64,000 nt of DNA from NCBI GenBank assembly GCA_947452065.1, contig CANGBB010000004.1, positions 62,001 through 126,000 of the forward strand. The letters are read 5' to 3'. Source of the stretch: Gammaproteobacteria bacterium (GTDB lineage: Bacteria > Pseudomonadota > Gammaproteobacteria > Steroidobacterales > Steroidobacteraceae). Every line of letters begins with the position of its first letter. Position 1 is the first letter of the stretch. The notes under the pieces were generated by a model that saw nothing but the letters and a program-made list of their open reading frames with translations, was not told where the DNA came from and did no database searches. The position numbers and the translations under genes were made by a program. This document shows, piece by piece, positions 61,763-64,000 of the stretch.

Positions 61763-62200
61763 ATGGCAATGCTGAATTCACTCAAACTCACGCAGGCTAA
61801 AAAGCCCGCACAGTTTCCGCCCGTACAAGTACGCCGAAACAAGTTAGCCAAACGACTACACGAGCAGATTGAACTGGCTCGGGCTGAACAAGCGGGCACG
61901 ATCTACAGCCCCAAACGCTACAAGAGTGTGAAGGACGACGAAGGCAATCGACGCACCATCGAGATTGCCAAACGCATCAAGCCTTGGTGGTTTGTGGGTG
62001 TGGAAGGGCGGCTTTGTCTCAATGTCCGCTACGGTGCGAAAACGCTGGAGTTGGCGAAGGGCAAAACCGCTGTGGAAATCACGAACTCACAAGACCTCGT
62101 GCCCACACTGGAACTCATCAAGGCTGCAGTAGAAGCAGGGGAGTTAGACACGCAGATGGACGCTGCATCAGGGTCACTGCGTAAAGGCTTTCAACGCTAA
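61763..62200 (+). CDS. Small island protein resembling DUF6641
   Basis: 145 residues from ATG 61763 with GAGGAG ribosome site. Begins MLNSLKLTQAKKPAQ, then charged residues, and has WWFVGVEGRLCLNVRYGAK and LELAKGKTAVEI (given in parts), ending ELDTQMDAASGSLRKGF. This pattern is reminiscent of the uncharacterised DUF6641 family of mobile-element proteins; identity is from memory of the pattern. Role unknown. Confidence 0.6.
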   Translation: MAMLNSLKLTQAKKPAQFPPVQVRRNKLAKRLHEQIELARAEQAGTIYSPKRYKSVKDDEGNRRTIEIAKRIKPWWFVGVEGRLCLNVRYGAKTLELAKGKTAVEITNSQDLVPTLELIKAAVEAGELDTQMDAASGSLRKGFQR

Positions 62201-62478
62201 CGCGAGCGAGAGTCGTTTAAAACCCTTCTACAGCGTTGGGGAACGGTACCGAAATGATGCCGAAAGAGACTGAAAACCGTGGTATCTGTACGGCCACTGC
62301 TGCGAAAAGTAGTGAGTTTGCCGAGATCGGGATAGTGGGGCAGAGAGGCATAGCGCAAATACCGTTCCCCACCGCTATCGCAGCGTGGCAGGGCTCTCGA
62401 GCAGGTTTTTGCGCTCCAAAGCGCTGTGGGGCCTGTACAGACCCATCGCAGAAAAGATTTCGTATGGTCGGGTCGCGT
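62201..62478. other. Non-coding right end of the island
   Basis: About 280 bp without a gene (an open frame at 62236-62619 crosses the attachment site and is rejected). It holds two inverted 17 bp copies, 62232-62248 and 62360-62376, matching at 16 of 17 positions (core GGGGAACGGTA), possibly integrase or excisionase arm sites. Confidence 0.55.
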
Positions 62479-62524
62479 TTGAAAATCCGCGTGTCGCAGG
62501 TTCGATTCCCGCCCTGGCCACCAT
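62479..62524 (+). repeat. attR of the tRNA-Phe island
   Basis: Exact 46 bp copy of the tRNA-Phe 3' region. The upstream tRNA half is absent, so it is not a tRNA gene. Confidence 0.92.
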
Positions 62525-62678
62525 CTCTTGATTCATCAAGCGCTCGTGAGTGCAGCCAACCTAATCCCTGCTCGCGCCCAGTAACTTCAGTTGGCGCTAA
62601 AGTGTTAAGAGCTCTTTAAGCGCGGCTAGGTCCAACAAGAACAAACAAACCAACCCCGTCATTTGATGGAGTGAAAGC

Positions 62679-64000
62679 TTGGCTCGCACTACGACTGATT
62701 ACCAAAAACTCAATTGCCCCCGCGGGATCCGGCTCAGCACCTATCTGCTTGCGGCGATTGCGGCAGTTGGCCTGATGGCTTGTGGTGGTGGCGGTAGCCC
62801 TCCTGCTGCCTCTCCGACATACTCCATCACAGCCACGGTTAGTGGACTCTCCGGGTCAGGCCTGATCCTACAGAACAACGGGGCGAATGATCTATCGGTC
62901 AGTGCCAACGGCACGTTCACCATCAACTCGACAGCCGGCTCAGGCTCCGCCTATGCCGTGACCGTCAAGACCCAGCCCAATTCCCCGGCCCAAACATGTG
63001 TAGTGGCAAATGGGCTAGGTGCCGTGGCGAATGCCAACATCAGCAACATCACTGTCGCCTGCACCACTAATACCTACGTCATCACGGCTACGGTAAGTGG
63101 CCTCTCAGGAGTAGGACTGACCTTGCAGAACAACGGCACTGATGATCTGCATGTCAGCGCTAATGGAACAATCACCGTCAGTTCTGCTGCTGCTACTGGT
63201 TCGGCTTATGCCGTGACAGTGAAGACTCAGCCAAGCTCACCAGCCCAGACTTGCGTGATCACCAATGGCTCTGGTTCTGTAGCAACAGTCAGCATCAGCA
63301 ACATTGCCGTCACCTGTACCACAGTTCCAAGTCCTACGGTGACGGCATATCTTTCTAAGAGCAAAGCACTCATTGGCGACTCTGTTGTTCTCTCATGGCA
63401 GTCAACTGATGCGACAACCTGTTCAGTTGCTGGACTTATCGGGAGTGGTGGTGCCACGACAGGCGGCGTCTCATTCGTCGCAGCTGCAGGCGGTCAATTT
63501 ACTTACACGGTTCAATGTACTGGAGCTGGCGGGTTTGCAAAAAAAGACCTGTTGCTGACTGTCCCGATGCCCGTGTATGCAACGTCATATGAGAATAAGA
63601 ACTCAATACCCTATGATGGAACGGCGATAAAGACTGTTCGTTCTCTCGGAATTGCCAGAGCATACGAAGGAGAACAGGACTCCGTCGAACGATCGGTGGC
63701 ATATGCCGACTTCTTCCAAGAGGGCAAATATTCAGCTTTCGTCGTGGCGTCCCGAACTGACGGAAAGTACGGAGATGTCTCTGATGTGCCAAGAGTATCT
63801 TATTTTCTTCGGCAAGATTCCGCTGGAAAATGGATAGACGGATCGGATACAGCATTCAAGCAACCCTCTGATCGACTGTCCTGTATTTCGCCGTCATATA
63901 CGTTGGTTGCAGACTTTAATAACGACAAAAGGCCTGACGTCTACATTGCATGTACTGGCTTTGATTTTGTCATGACAGGATTCACGCAACAGCAGATCGT
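62679..64000 (+). CDS. Lipoprotein with tandem ~80-residue repeats and FG-GAP-like segment (cut by window edge)
   Basis: 440 codons visible; it continues past the right edge. TTG 62679 follows GGAG at 7 bp, and an in-frame TGA at 62664 excludes earlier starts. The signal peptide ends at a lipobox LMAC with Cys35, then GGGG. Two similar units, about 48-130 and 133-215, each contain ITATVSGLSG, LQNNG, AYAVTVKTQP and SPAQTC. Near residue 405 is VADFNNDKRPDVYI, an FG-GAP/VCBS calcium-loop-like segment. Probably a surface or periplasmic lipoprotein; function unknown. Confidence 0.85.
   Translation, partial: MARTTTDYQKLNCPRGIRLSTYLLAAIAAVGLMACGGGGSPPAASPTYSITATVSGLSGSGLILQNNGANDLSVSANGTFTINSTAGSGSAYAVTVKTQPNSPAQTCVVANGLGAVANANISNITVACTTNTYVITATVSGLSGVGLTLQNNGTDDLHVSANGTITVSSAAATGSAYAVTVKTQPSSPAQTCVITNGSGSVATVSISNIAVTCTTVPSPTVTAYLSKSKALIGDSVVLSWQSTDATTCSVAGLIGSGGATTGGVSFVAAAGGQFTYTVQCTGAGGFAKKDLLLTVPMPVYATSYENKNSIPYDGTAIKTVRSLGIARAYEGEQDSVERSVAYADFFQEGKYSAFVVASRTDGKYGDVSDVPRVSYFLRQDSAGKWIDGSDTAFKQPSDRLSCISPSYTLVADFNNDKRPDVYIACTGFDFVMTGFTQQQI

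Larger units (their letters stand above)
44481..62524. mobile_element. 18 kb genomic island integrated in tRNA-Phe
   Basis: Bounded by the 46 bp repeats. Contents: P4-type integrase, a hypothetical gene, a five-gene restriction-type cassette between 11-6-11 repeats, a small recombinase, an IS3 element and two small island proteins. Codon use and base composition of 47-58 kb are clearly more AT-rich than the flanking chromosome. No phage structural, conjugation or plasmid replication genes were seen, so it is an integrative island rather than a prophage or complete conjugative element. Confidence 0.92.

Noticed and set aside
44481-62524. Prophage
   Set aside because: No capsid, portal, terminase, tail or lysis genes are present; the content fits an integrative island.
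62479-62524. Second tRNA-Phe gene
   Set aside because: Only the 3' part is present; it is an attachment-site copy.
62236-62619. 127-codon plus-strand frame across attR
   Set aside because: It crosses the attachment site, has no family resemblance or good start, and part of it is the tRNA copy.

Overview
The window looks like a 64 kb piece of chromosome from a GC-rich gammaproteobacterium. The evidence is the housekeeping set radC, coaBC, dut, pyrE, trmB, mutY-yggX, dsbA and dgkA, together with typical tRNA-Gly and tRNA-Phe genes. I cannot name the genus. A Nevskiales, Steroidobacter or Xanthomonadales-like relative would fit, but that is inference.

Core and envelope part (1-44.4 kb). 1-5.8 kb holds DNA repair, coenzyme A and pyrimidine genes, an AmpG-like permease coupled to a small Rieske protein, and trmB. 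5.8-18.9 kb is one tightly overlapping seven-gene operon of the MoxR/DUF58/BatA/DUF4175 type. It also carries an exported caspase-like protein with no visible catalytic Cys and a TPR-HExxH metallopeptidase. 18.9-22.1 kb has an exported oligoendopeptidase F, a MAPEG protein and a cyclophilin. tRNA-Gly(CCC) at 22.15 kb is followed 1.37 kb later by an exact copy of its 3' 45 bp, which brackets a mini-island holding one RodZ-like gene and no integrase. 23.6-30.9 kb has two alkaline-phosphatase-superfamily envelope enzymes (LtaS-like and EptA-like) around dgkA, then a split spermidine-synthase-like membrane protein. 30.9-40.7 kb on the minus strand is a compact polysaccharide operon: galE, a glycosidase-GT2 fusion, an ABC exporter, two related glycosyltransferases around a YdjC/ChbG deacetylase, and an acyltransferase. 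40.9-44.3 kb has an MFS permease, dsbA, mutY and yggX.

Accessory part (44.45-62.52 kb). An 18 kb genomic island sits in tRNA-Phe(GAA). The 3' 46 bp of the tRNA region is repeated exactly at 62479-62524, and a P4-type integrase lies just inside. Within it is a five-gene cassette (47.3-58.3 kb): a type III-like restriction/helicase protein, a beta-class adenine methyltransferase, a ParE-UvrD helicase fusion, an unrecognised protein whose C-terminus resembles a sliding clamp, and a divergent tRNA-guanine-transglycosylase (TGT/DpdA-like) enzyme. The cassette is bracketed by two 28 bp direct repeats of 11-6-11 inverted-repeat design. A small 187-residue tyrosine recombinase lies just outside the right-hand copy. 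I read this as a defence-type cassette in a recombinase-associated slot. The rest of the island holds an IS3-family element with 4 bp target duplication, two small island proteins and non-coding DNA. After the island, a lipoprotein with tandem repeats and an FG-GAP-like segment runs off the right edge.

The most unusual content is the combination of restriction/methylation, ParE-UvrD helicase, clamp-like protein and TGT-like enzyme, and its apparent packaging between dif-like sites. No CRISPR array, rRNA or phage structural genes were seen.
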